Below are positions 24,989 to 32,640 of a stretch of 64,000 nt of DNA, piece after piece (position 1 is the first letter of the stretch; every line of letters starts with the position of its first letter). The stretch is from an uncultured Oscillospiraceae bacterium. GTDB taxonomy: Bacteria; Bacillota; Clostridia; Oscillospirales; Oscillospiraceae. Position numbers and translations under genes: made by a program. The stretch lies in the NCBI GenBank assembly GCA_910584045.1, contig CAJTYO010000008.1, positions 1 through 64,000 on the forward strand, in the 5' to 3' direction. Below the pieces are notes generated by a model. That model saw only the letters and a list, made by a program, of their open reading frames with translations. It ran no database searches and was not told where the DNA came from.

Positions 24989-25031
24989 GCCTGGCGCGGC
25001 GGACATGAAACACAAAAGATAGGAGACAGAT

Positions 25032-25601
25032 ATGGGGATTGCGGAGCTGTTTTTGATCGGGGTGGGGCTGAGCATGGACGCCTTTGCAGTAGCGGTCTGC
25101 AAGGGGCTTTCCATGCCCAAAATGCGCTGGCGGCAGGCGGGGGTAATCGCCCTGTCCTTCGGCCTTTTCCAGGCGCTGATGCCCCTTTTGGGCTGGACCC
25201 TGGGCCGCCGGTTCGAGATATACATCACAAGCGTGGACCACTGGATCGCCTTTGTACTGCTGGGCCTTATCGGCGGCAAGATGATCTGGGACACATTTCA
25301 CGAGGAAGAAGAGGAAGCCGCCCCTCAGGACAAGCTCAGCTTGCGGGAACTGCTGATGCTCTCCATCGCCACCAGCGTTGACGCCATGGCGGTGGGCATC
25401 ACCTTTGCCTTTTTGCGGGTACAGATCGTACCAGCGGCAACCCTCATCGGCTGCACCACCTGCATCCTATCACTGGCCGGGGTGTGCGCCGGGCGGCGGT
25501 TTGGCAGCAAGTATAAAAGCCGGGCAACACTGGCAGGGGGTGTGATTCTTTGCCTGATCGGACTGAAAATTCTACTGGAGCATCTAGGAATCCTGGGATA
25601 G
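25032..25601 (+). CDS. mntP: manganese efflux pump MntP
   Basis: MntP exports Mn(II). The 189-residue protein has six membrane segments in two repeats, each with the family acidic motif: GLSMDAFAVAVCKGL near residues 12-26 and TSVDAMAVGITFAFL near 118-132. The paired aspartates are essential in the family. The acidic cytoplasmic loop HEEEEEAAPQDK separates the halves. Control by the upstream Mn riboswitch independently supports the assignment. The ribosome site TAGGAG lies 7 nt before the ATG. Confidence 0.97.
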   Translation: MGIAELFLIGVGLSMDAFAVAVCKGLSMPKMRWRQAGVIALSFGLFQALMPLLGWTLGRRFEIYITSVDHWIAFVLLGLIGGKMIWDTFHEEEEEAAPQDKLSLRELLMLSIATSVDAMAVGITFAFLRVQIVPAATLIGCTTCILSLAGVCAGRRFGSKYKSRATLAGGVILCLIGLKILLEHLGILG

Positions 25602-25649
25602 AATCCCGGGGCAAACCGCAAAAAAGCAGTGGATTTTTTTGTCCGACTG

Positions 25650-25658
25650 TGCTATACT
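25650..25658 (+). promoter_or_regulatory. extended -10 promoter ahead of the M23 peptidase
   Basis: TGCTATACT (TGn plus TATACT) lies 86 bp before the start codon, with no good -35. Between it and the gene, a 6-bp GCCCCG/CGGGGC hairpin (25717-25732) stands directly upstream of the ribosome site. Confidence 0.45.
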
Positions 25659-25743
25659 GTCTTCCGATAGCGCTCCGGCATCTATTGTTAGCAGGAAAAT
25701 CTGTCAGCAAAACAGCGCCCCGAAAACGGGGCTGGGAGGTACT

Positions 25744-26955
25744 ATGCAGATGAAAATTCAAAGGCGTGTGCTGTCGCTGGTTATGGCTCTGGCGCTGCTG
25801 TTCGCGCTGGTTCCGCCGGGGGGCCGGGAGGGTCTGGCCTCCGTGGCACTGGCGGTAACCCAGGCGGAAATCGACGGTTTGAAGGACGACGCAAAGGAGT
25901 TGTCCAAGCAGACTTCTTCCCTAAAAAGTCAGCTGGCGGACCTGAAGAACCAGCGCAACAGCGCTCTGGAACGCAAACATCTGCTAGACCAGCAGATCAC
26001 CTTGACAGTACAGTCTATAGAAAACACAGAAAAGCAAATCTCCGGCTATGAGACCCTGCTTGCCCAGACATCTTACGAGCTGGAGGAAAACCGCCGGCAG
26101 GAGGAGCAGCAGTACGCCGTTTTCTGTGAACGCGCCCGGGTGATGGAGGAGGCGGGGACCACCTCCTATTGGGCTGTGCTGTTCAAGGCAGACAGCTTCT
26201 CCGATCTGCTCAGCCGCCTGTCCGACGTACAGGAGGTCATGAGCTACGACCAGAACTTGCTGGACAACCTGCGGCAGCTTCGCACCCAGATAGAAGCCAA
26301 GCAGGACGAACAGGAGGACCTGATGCTCCAATCCGAGGAGGCCAAGGCGGAGCTGGAAGCCCAGAAGGTAGATCTGGACCAGCAGCAGGCAGAGGCTGAG
26401 GAGCTGTACAATGAGATCCAGGCCAATGTGAGCGCGTATGAGGAGCAGCTCGCAGAGCTCAACGACGAGAGGGAGCGCATCCAAGCGGAGATCGTAAAGA
26501 AGTCCGAGGAGATGGCCCGGCAGATGGCCATGACCGCCACCAAGGGCGGCTACATATGGCCGGAGACCGTCAGCCGCCGGATTACTTCTCCGCAGGGCGC
26601 CCGCAATACAGGCATTAAAGGCGCCTCTACCAACCACAAAGGCGTAGACATTGGCGGCGTGGGGACCAGCACCAGCGTCTTGGCTACCAAGGCCGGAGTG
26701 GTCATCACCTCTGCCCTCCACAGGTCCTATGGCAACTACGTGGTCATCAGCCACGGCCCAGGGAACACCACCCTGTACGCCCATATGTCCAGCCGCTCTG
26801 TGAAGGAAGGGGATACCGTGACCCAAGGCCAGGTGATCGGCATCACCGGTTCCACCGGCGTCAGCAGCGGACCGCACCTCCACTATGAGATCACAGAGGG
26901 CGGCGTCCGGGTCAATCCCCTGGATTATCTGCCTGGGTGGATCAAGGCCTGGTAA
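25744..26955 (+). CDS. secreted coiled-coil M23 peptidase (murein hydrolase activator type)
   Basis: A 403-residue exported protein. A signal peptide covers residues about 1-37 (RRVLSLVMALALLFALVP). Residues about 40-280 form a long coiled coil (KELSKQTSSLKSQLADLKNQRN onward), as in EnvC and PcsB. The C-terminal M23 metallopeptidase domain has HKGVDIGG (H-x3-D zinc ligands near residue 300) and HLHYEI (HxH near residue 380). It either cleaves peptidoglycan cross-bridges or, as in EnvC, activates an amidase at division sites; retained zinc ligands favour an active enzyme. GGGAGG precedes the ATG, and a clear terminator follows. Confidence 0.94.
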   Translation: MQMKIQRRVLSLVMALALLFALVPPGGREGLASVALAVTQAEIDGLKDDAKELSKQTSSLKSQLADLKNQRNSALERKHLLDQQITLTVQSIENTEKQISGYETLLAQTSYELEENRRQEEQQYAVFCERARVMEEAGTTSYWAVLFKADSFSDLLSRLSDVQEVMSYDQNLLDNLRQLRTQIEAKQDEQEDLMLQSEEAKAELEAQKVDLDQQQAEAEELYNEIQANVSAYEEQLAELNDERERIQAEIVKKSEEMARQMAMTATKGGYIWPETVSRRITSPQGARNTGIKGASTNHKGVDIGGVGTSTSVLATKAGVVITSALHRSYGNYVVISHGPGNTTLYAHMSSRSVKEGDTVTQGQVIGITGSTGVSSGPHLHYEITEGGVRVNPLDYLPGWIKAW

Positions 26956-26963
26956 AATCGATA

Positions 26964-26998
26964 AAAACAGCTGAGGGAGACTCCCTTAGCTGTTTTTT
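26964..26998 (+). terminator. Rho-independent terminator of the M23 gene
   Basis: AAAACAGCTGAGGGAG (26964-26979) pairs with CTCCCTTAGCTGTTTT (26981-26996) with one G-U-type mismatch, followed by further T residues. It begins 8 bp after the stop codon. Confidence 0.88.
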
Positions 26999-27027
26999 AC
27001 GATTTGAAATATTCCTGTTTTTTCTTG

Positions 27028-27046
27028 AAAAAGTATCAAAAAGAAC
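27028..27046. repeat. dispersed short repeat, copy A1
   Basis: The 18-nt core AAAAGTATCAAAAAGAAC is found here and, inverted, at 49104-49121. Both copies lie in intergenic DNA, and each is next to a run of the form TTTTCTTgAAAA able to form a small hairpin. Confidence 0.6.
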
Positions 27047-27101
27047 TTTAATCTTGGAACTAAAGCCATTTCTATTCCTAGCTTTCCTGCTCGCTCCAGC
27101 C

Positions 27102-27120
27102 CTAAGCCGCCATAGGCGGG
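27102..27120. repeat. dispersed palindromic repeat, copy B1
   Basis: CTAAGCCGCCATAGGCGGG (19 nt) is present here and, inverted, at 52749-52767. This copy is part of a larger near-perfect inverted repeat, CCCTAAgCCGCC-ATA-GGCGGgTTAGGG, 40 bp past the hemB stop, where it could act as a weak terminator for that minus-strand operon. Confidence 0.6.
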
Positions 27121-27160
27121 TTAGGGGTAACGGTACGGCTCTCCTAATTGGAAAAACGCA

Positions 27161-28144
27161 TCAGCCAATCACCCCGCCGGCGATCGCGTCCGCCAGCTCC
27201 TTGGCGTAGTAAGTGATCAGCATATCCGCCCCCGCCCGGAAAATCGACAGCGCCGTCTCGCACATGATCCGTTCCTCATCCACCAGTCCGGCGGCAGACG
27301 CCGCCTTAATCATAGCGTATTCACCGGACACCGAGTAGGCGCACAGAGGCCGGTCAAAGGTAACTGCGCACTCCCGGATCACGTCCAGATAGCTGAGGGC
27401 GGGCTTCACCATCAGAATATCCGCCCCTTCCCCATCGTCCAGGGCGCACTCCCGCAGGGCCTCCCTCCGATTGTGAGGATCCATCTGGTATCCCTTCCGG
27501 TCTCCAAAGGAAGGGGCCGATCCGGCGGCGGCGCGGAAGGGCCCGTAAAAGGCCGAGGCATATTTGGCCGAATAGGCCATGATGGCTGTATTCTGAAATC
27601 CATTTTCATCCAGCGCCCGCCGCAGCACTGCTACATGGCCGTCCATCATATCCGATGGGGCTACCATATCCGCTCCAGCGGCGGCGTGACTGACGGCGAT
27701 CTCCGCCAAGCAGGCCAGGGTTTCGTCGTTGTCCACCTCATGACCATGCAAAATGCCGCAGTGCCCGTGGTCTGTATACTCGCACATACACACGTCGGTA
27801 ATAACGGTGAAATCCGGGTATGCCCCCTTGATGGCCCTCACAGCCTGCTGGATAACGCCGCGATCCGCCCAGGCAGAGGAACCGCAGGCATCCTTCTCCG
27901 CCGGAAGGCCAAAGAGAATGCCGTGCTTTACTCCGTGCTCCAAACACGCCTCCACTGCACGGCACACACTGTTCAGCCCATAGTGATTCTGCCCCGGCAG
28001 GCTCTCAATGGGGCGCACACCGGAGAGGGTCTCATCCACAAAAATGGGATAAATAAGCGCTTCCCGGCTCACCCTGGTCTCCCGGCAGAGTCGGCGGACA
28101 GCGTCTGTCCGCCGCAGGCGGCGGGGACGGTTGATAAGGTCCAT
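27161..28144 (-). CDS. hemB: delta-aminolevulinic acid dehydratase
   Basis: HemB condenses two ALA molecules to porphobilinogen. The 327-residue protein shows the N-terminal RRLRRTDAVRRLCRETRVSREALIYPIFV. The zinc-binding cysteine cluster is DVCMCEYTDHGHCGILH near residue 118-133, with all three cysteines kept, so it is of the Zn-dependent type. The active-site lysines lie in AYSAKYASAFYGPFR and MVKPALSYLDVI. GGAGG lies 8 nt before the ATG. It is the last gene of the tetrapyrrole cluster; no hemA or hemL occurs in the window. Confidence 0.97.
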   Translation of the reverse strand: MDLINRPRRLRRTDAVRRLCRETRVSREALIYPIFVDETLSGVRPIESLPGQNHYGLNSVCRAVEACLEHGVKHGILFGLPAEKDACGSSAWADRGVIQQAVRAIKGAYPDFTVITDVCMCEYTDHGHCGILHGHEVDNDETLACLAEIAVSHAAAGADMVAPSDMMDGHVAVLRRALDENGFQNTAIMAYSAKYASAFYGPFRAAAGSAPSFGDRKGYQMDPHNRREALRECALDDGEGADILMVKPALSYLDVIRECAVTFDRPLCAYSVSGEYAMIKAASAAGLVDEERIMCETALSIFRAGADMLITYYAKELADAIAGGVIG

Positions 28145-28157
28145 TGAGCAATCCTCC

Positions 28158-28604
28158 TTAAACCACGAAATTTATATAACTACAGAGCAGATGGCAGATG
28201 GTGAATGCTGTAATTGGAAAGATAGAAATGAAGTTTTTCCGGTCCAGTGCATAGAAGAAAAAACACAGACATGGCGGGGCTGTCAGCAGCAGGATCACCG
28301 TCGGATAGACGATCCCTCGGTAATAGAGTACCCAGCCGAGATAGTACAGCAGTCCACAGACAGCGCAGCTTCCAAGCAGCGCCGTCATCCGCAGCGGTCC
28401 TCTCTCCCTGTTCACCACCCCGCAGAGCGCCGCAACAAGAAGAACCTGACACACCGAGGCGACCGCATCCAGGGTTTCCGTCCCAGACTGTCCCCTCAAA
28501 ATATCCCGGGGAGCCGGGACGGCGAACCAGACTAAATTGGGCAGCATGATCAGGACGAACAGCAACAGCCCCCAGGGGTCAAAGGCAAGCTTATATCTCC
28601 TCAT
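28158..28604 (-). CDS. small integral membrane protein in the heme cluster
   Basis: A 148-residue protein with four or five hydrophobic segments (LLLFVLIMLPNLVWFAV, VCQVLLVAALCGVV, SCAVCGLLYYLGWVLYY, TVILLLTAPPCLCFFFYAL, ITAFTICHLLCSYINF). It is unusually rich in cysteine for a membrane protein. Its ATG overlaps the stop of the preceding DUF3788 gene (ATGA), and hemB follows 13 bp later, so it is co-translated with tetrapyrrole genes. I do not recognise a family; a general membrane role is all that can be said. Confidence 0.75.
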   Translation of the reverse strand: MRRYKLAFDPWGLLLFVLIMLPNLVWFAVPAPRDILRGQSGTETLDAVASVCQVLLVAALCGVVNRERGPLRMTALLGSCAVCGLLYYLGWVLYYRGIVYPTVILLLTAPPCLCFFFYALDRKNFISIFPITAFTICHLLCSYINFVV

Positions 28605-29020
28605 TTACTTGCCCGAATGGCGATACCCCGCAGCACATCCCGGTACAGCTCGTCCCGGTCCTCCAGGTCCACCATCAGCCAACGCTGCCCGTTGCCCTCC
28701 CTCGTACGGTCATATATATCCCGCAGCGCGGCACAGCACTCCGGCATGATCGTCTCGACGGCCTCCTTCTCCTTCCGGCTCACTACCAGCAACACCGTGA
28801 AATACTGCTCCCGCGGATAAATAGTACACAGAGATTTGCCGGATTTTTTGAATTTGACATTCCAGCCTCTCTCCATGCTGCACGAGCTATATTCAATCTT
28901 CTCCGCACAGCGGTAGGCCCCCATAATCTCCCCGCAGAATTCCCGGAATACGGGGTTACGCACATACTCCCCCATCTCGTTCAGCGTGGGTTGATAGTCT
29001 CTGTTTTGCAGGTCGATCAT
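28601..29020 (-). CDS. DUF3788 family protein
   Basis: A 139-residue cytosolic protein of the DUF3788 type, recognised by the W-NVKFKKSGKSLCTIYPREQYFTVLLV pattern in its middle and the LRDIYDRTREGNGQRWLMVDL segment near the end. Function is unknown; the fold resembles YdhG/DUF1801-like proteins. The start at 29020 is chosen over a GTG at 29026 because ATG overlaps the cobA-hemD stop (ATGA) and GGAGG lies 9 nt upstream. Its insertion between cobA-hemD and hemB is unusual. Confidence 0.72.
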   Translation of the reverse strand: MIDLQNRDYQPTLNEMGEYVRNPVFREFCGEIMGAYRCAEKIEYSSCSMERGWNVKFKKSGKSLCTIYPREQYFTVLLVVSRKEKEAVETIMPECCAALRDIYDRTREGNGQRWLMVDLEDRDELYRDVLRGIAIRASK

Positions 29021-30525
29021 ATGCACAGCCCTCCATCGGCTGTTTTCACTGCCAGCTCCACCAGCGCATCAATCGCCGCCCTCTCCGCCACCTGAACGAA
29101 CAGGCCATGCCTCTTCGCCTCTCCGGCGGTCTGCTCTCCGATACAGAGGCCCGTGATTCGTGTGAAATCCGCATCCGGCCCCACTGCGAAGACAAGTCCC
29201 TTGACCGTGGAGGCGGAGGTAAAAGTTACATAGTCAAACCGCCCCGCCTCTATCTCCCTCCGAAGCTCTGCGGACCTGGGGTTGTTGTATATTGTGCGGT
29301 AAACGGACACATCATCACAGGCAATCCCCGCCGCCTCCAGCGCGTTCGTCAAGGCGGGAGTCCCCTCCTCCGCCCGCAGCAGCAGTACTCTGCCCCCAGC
29401 GACATTTGCCAGGGCCGCACCCATGTGGGCGGCGTCGCAGAACTCCGGAACCAGGTCGGCGGCAAGCCCGCGGGCCGTCAGCGCCCGCCCGGTGGCAGGG
29501 CCGACGGCCGCCAGTTTCACGCCTCCCAGCGCCCGGGCATCTTTTCCCATATCCCGCAGGCACGACCAGAACGCCTCCACCCCAGCGGCACTGGTGAAGC
29601 CCAACCATTCATAGGCTGAAAGCCGCCCCAGCGCCTCCTCCATGGCAGGACAGGGCCGGATGGCCTCCGTGCGGATGCAGGGAAACCCCACCACGTCCGC
29701 CCCCAGCGCCCGCAGCTTCTCCGACAGCGTTCCCGCCCGATCTACAGGCCGGGTAACCAGAATTCTCCTGCCATGGAGGGGGAGCCGCTCAAACCAGCAC
29801 AGCTCCTCCGACAGAGAGCAAACGCCTCCCACAATCAACAAGGCGGGGCTGCGGATACCCATCTCCGCCGCCCGCCTCTCCAAGTTGGACAGGGTCGACA
29901 GACACCGCCGCTGCTGCGGCAGGGTTCCGTTTTCCACCATGGCGGCTGGGACGTCCGGGTCCATCCCGGCCGATAGCAGCCCCTCCGCAATGACCGGCAG
30001 GGCCGTCACACCCATGAGGAACACCAGCGTCCCCCTGGTCCGTACCAAGGCCTCAAAGTCGATGTTCAGAGCCGTGCCCGCCCGCGCGTGGGCGGTGACA
30101 AAATGCACAGAGGAGGCGAAATCCCGATGGGTCACCGGGATCCCCCCATAGGCCGCCGCCGCCACGGCAGAGGTAATACCGGGTACCTCCTCGAAGTCCA
30201 CTCCTCCGGCGGCAAGTACCTGCAGCTCCTCGCCGCCCCGGCCAAAGACGAAGGGGTCCCCGCCCTTCAGCCGCACCACATTGCGCCCCGCCCGCGCCTC
30301 CTTCAACAGAATACGGTTGATCCCATCCTGGGGCACCGGATGATGGCTGGCCTCCTTGCCCACGTCGATCCGCTGGGCGGAGGCGGGGATCAGCGAGAGC
30401 ACGGCGGGGCTCACCAACCGGTCATAGACCACAACCTCTGCCTGCTCCAGCGCCCACAGCCCCTTAACAGTCAGCAGCCCCGGGTCCCCAGGACCAGCCC
30501 CTACAAGCGTCACTTTCCCTGCCAT
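29017..30525 (-). CDS. cobA-hemD: fused uroporphyrinogen-III methyltransferase / uroporphyrinogen-III synthase
   Basis: One 502-residue protein combines SUMT (residues about 1-245) and uroporphyrinogen-III synthase (about 252-500). The SUMT part begins GKVTLVGAGPGDPGLLTVKG and has VVRLKGGDPFVFGRGGEE and the PGITSAVAAAAYGGIPVTHR SAM-binding regions. The HemD part begins RRILVTRPVDRAGTLSEKLRALGA. It closes the macrocycle and methylates it to precorrin-2, directing flux toward siroheme and cobalamin. AAGGAGGG precedes the ATG, 3 bp after hemC. This fusion is common in clostridia. Confidence 0.95.
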   Translation of the reverse strand: MAGKVTLVGAGPGDPGLLTVKGLWALEQAEVVVYDRLVSPAVLSLIPASAQRIDVGKEASHHPVPQDGINRILLKEARAGRNVVRLKGGDPFVFGRGGEELQVLAAGGVDFEEVPGITSAVAAAAYGGIPVTHRDFASSVHFVTAHARAGTALNIDFEALVRTRGTLVFLMGVTALPVIAEGLLSAGMDPDVPAAMVENGTLPQQRRCLSTLSNLERRAAEMGIRSPALLIVGGVCSLSEELCWFERLPLHGRRILVTRPVDRAGTLSEKLRALGADVVGFPCIRTEAIRPCPAMEEALGRLSAYEWLGFTSAAGVEAFWSCLRDMGKDARALGGVKLAAVGPATGRALTARGLAADLVPEFCDAAHMGAALANVAGGRVLLLRAEEGTPALTNALEAAGIACDDVSVYRTIYNNPRSAELRREIEAGRFDYVTFTSASTVKGLVFAVGPDADFTRITGLCIGEQTAGEAKRHGLFVQVAERAAIDALVELAVKTADGGLCI

Positions 30526-30528
30526 GGA

Positions 30529-31404
30529 CTATCCCTCCTTCAGCTTTTTTGCCAGAGTCCGAGCCAGTGCGGTCCCATCCCCGGCAGGGCCGGATATGGC
30601 GCCCCTCCAAAGGCGGTCCTCCTCATCCGCATACAGTCCGGTGACTGTAATCCCCTCCCCCTCCGTCTCGGCATAGGCCGCAATAGGAGAGGAGCAGCCC
30701 CCGTCCAGCGCCCGGACAAATGCCCGCTCCGCCATGGCGCAGGCCTCTGCCGCCGGGTCTCGGAGGCAGTCAAAAACCGCCCTGTCCATATCCGCCCGGC
30801 ACTGGACGGCCAGAATACCCTGTCCGGCGGCGGGCAACAGTTCCTCCGGCTGAAAGTATCGGCTGATCCGCCCCTCCAGACCCAGGCGTTTCAGTCCCGC
30901 CGCCGCCAGCACCAGAGCGCCGTACTCTCCGCCGTCCAACTTGCGCAGACGGGTCTGCACATTTCCCCGGACGGGCCGGACCTCCAGCTCCGGAAACAGC
31001 TTCCTCAACTGAAACCGCCGCCGGGGACTGGCGCTGCCGATAGGGCCGACCAGACTCTCCGCTCCCTCCGGCAGTACAAGCGCATCCCGGGGGTCTTCCC
31101 GCCGAAGGAAGGCCACAACGGGCAGTTCCTCAGGCAGGTTCATAGGCAAATCCTTACAGCTGTGGACCGTCAGGTCCACCCGTCCCTCCCGCAGAGCGGC
31201 CTCCAACTCCTTGACAAACAGGCCCTTCCCCCCCACCTGCTCCAGCGTGCGGTCCAGAATTCTGTCCCCGGTGGTCTTCATGGTCACCAGTTCCAGCTCC
31301 AGCTCCGGCCAGGCTGAACGGAGCGCGTCCATCACCAACCGGGACTGGATTACCGCCAGGCGGCTGTCCCTGCTGCCAACACGCAGCCTTTTAATATGTA
31401 TCAT
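30529..31404 (-). CDS. hemC: hydroxymethylbilane synthase (porphobilinogen deaminase)
   Basis: HemC polymerises four porphobilinogens into hydroxymethylbilane. From the ATG at 31404 the product is 291 residues: RVGSRDSRLAVIQ at the N-terminus, VHSCKDLP with the catalytic aspartate context (residues about 76-83), ASPRRRFQL, and the dipyrromethane-cofactor cysteine in RALDGGCSSPIAAYAE near residue 240. The open frame extends upstream as a shadow of the overlapping dehydrogenase gene, which it overlaps by 14 bp. Confidence 0.95.
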   Translation of the reverse strand: MIHIKRLRVGSRDSRLAVIQSRLVMDALRSAWPELELELVTMKTTGDRILDRTLEQVGGKGLFVKELEAALREGRVDLTVHSCKDLPMNLPEELPVVAFLRREDPRDALVLPEGAESLVGPIGSASPRRRFQLRKLFPELEVRPVRGNVQTRLRKLDGGEYGALVLAAAGLKRLGLEGRISRYFQPEELLPAAGQGILAVQCRADMDRAVFDCLRDPAAEACAMAERAFVRALDGGCSSPIAAYAETEGEGITVTGLYADEEDRLWRGAISGPAGDGTALARTLAKKLKEG

Positions 31405-31846
31405 CCTTTCCGTTTTCCAGGATTGTTCGAACTTTTTCTGCTGTTTCGGCGGTTCTTCTGTGGTCCGACCCATCCCCCACCAAACCGGCCACCATGCCGT
31501 TCCCCTGGCATATGGCGGGGAAGAAAAAGTCGCAGTCCGACGGCTCGTCCGATCGATTGAAGAAAATCCCCAGCTGTCTGGCCTCCCGCCCTGCGGCCTC
31601 GTTGACGGACCCGTCATCGGCGGCAGCCACAACCAGAAACGCCCCCGCCAGATCCCCGGACCTGTAGATCCGCTCCTCATAGCGGACGCCCACCGCCTTC
31701 CGCACCATAGATGGTGAGATCACCGTGACCTCTGCGCCGAAGTCCGCCAGGACCTCCGCCCGGCGTAGCCCTACCGTCCCGCCGCCGATCACGACGGCCT
31801 TTTTTCCGGTGAGATCCACAAACAGAGGAAAACGCCTATTCCCCAT
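31391..31846 (-). CDS. precorrin-2 dehydrogenase-type protein (siroheme synthase N-domain)
   Basis: A 151-residue protein equal to the NAD-binding domain of CysG/Met8/SirC: FPLFVDLTGKKAVVIGGGTVGLRRAEVL (Rossmann GxGxxG near residues 18-26), ADFGAEVTVISPS, LVVAAADDGSVNEAAGREA and NRSDEPSDCDFFFPA. It would oxidise precorrin-2 to sirohydrochlorin. It ends soon after the Rossmann domain (ENGKDDTY), so the dimerisation/chelatase part found in longer members is mostly missing; iron or cobalt insertion would need another protein. It overlaps cobI by 11 bp and hemC by 14 bp. Confidence 0.9.
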   Translation of the reverse strand: MGNRRFPLFVDLTGKKAVVIGGGTVGLRRAEVLADFGAEVTVISPSMVRKAVGVRYEERIYRSGDLAGAFLVVAAADDGSVNEAAGREARQLGIFFNRSDEPSDCDFFFPAICQGNGMVAGLVGDGSDHRRTAETAEKVRTILENGKDDTY

Positions 31847-32549
31847 TCCGCTTGACCACCACCACGGAGAAATACCCGCTGTCCTCCGGCGCGTCAGCGA
31901 ACCGGGGGTACACCCGCTCGGTCTCCATGCCGCAGTTCTCCACCATGGATGCCCGGTCCAGTAATTCGTGGGCCTCCAACGTTCTGCGCAGCTGACCAAG
32001 CTCTCGGCCCGCCTTCATGAACACATAGTTTGCATCCACCGACAGGCAGTCCTCCACGTCCCGGTGGGAGGCGGGGATAATCAGTAGCCTCTCTCCGCCC
32101 TCGCACAGCCCGCCGCCTAACGCCGCCGCCACCGCACAGAAGGACGGCACGCCAGGAATGATCCTCGCCTCATACCCCCTGGCCAACACCCGCCGATGGG
32201 TGTAGATATACGTGGCGTACACCGATGGGTCCCCCAGGGTGATGAACGCCACCGTTTTCCCCTCGTCCAGCAAGCCGGCGATCAGCTGGGCATTTGCCTC
32301 ATAGGCTGCCTCCAGCCGCACAGGATCCCGGGTCATGGGGGCCTGGCAGTACAGCAGGGGTTTGCCCTCCGCCAAAGCGCCGATGATGGTCAGGGCCGTT
32401 TTCTCCCCCGCCCCCTTGTCGGGAACGGCGATGACGTCCGCCTCGTTCAAAATTCTCTGAGCCTTGAGTGTCAGAAGCTCCGGATCTCCGGGCCCTACGC
32501 CCACACCGTATAAAATACCTTTTTCCACGATGGGTATCCTCTCCTTCAT
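31836..32549 (-). CDS. cobI: precorrin-2 C20-methyltransferase
   Basis: CobI/CbiL adds the C20 methyl group of the corrin ring. The 237-residue tetrapyrrole methylase shows GILYGVGVGPGDPELLTLKA near the N-terminus, FITLGDPSVYATYIYTHR, IIPGVPSFCAVAAALG, and YVFMKAGRE, all typical of the C20 enzyme. GAGGGGAG precedes the ATG at 32549; a GTG eight codons later (GTGGAAAAAGG) behind AAGGAGAGG is an equally good start, and would give MEKGILYG. It is the first gene of the overlapping heme/corrin cluster. The remaining cobalamin genes are not in the window. Confidence 0.92.
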   Translation of the reverse strand: MKERIPIVEKGILYGVGVGPGDPELLTLKAQRILNEADVIAVPDKGAGEKTALTIIGALAEGKPLLYCQAPMTRDPVRLEAAYEANAQLIAGLLDEGKTVAFITLGDPSVYATYIYTHRRVLARGYEARIIPGVPSFCAVAAALGGGLCEGGERLLIIPASHRDVEDCLSVDANYVFMKAGRELGQLRRTLEAHELLDRASMVENCGMETERVYPRFADAPEDSGYFSVVVVKRNGE

Positions 32550-32640
32550 ATGTAGTTTGCTCCCCTCCTCCGGTACATGCTCCCCGCCGGACAGCCCAGC
32601 GCTTCAGCGGTCCGCTCCAGAGGGGATGCGTCCAGAATTG

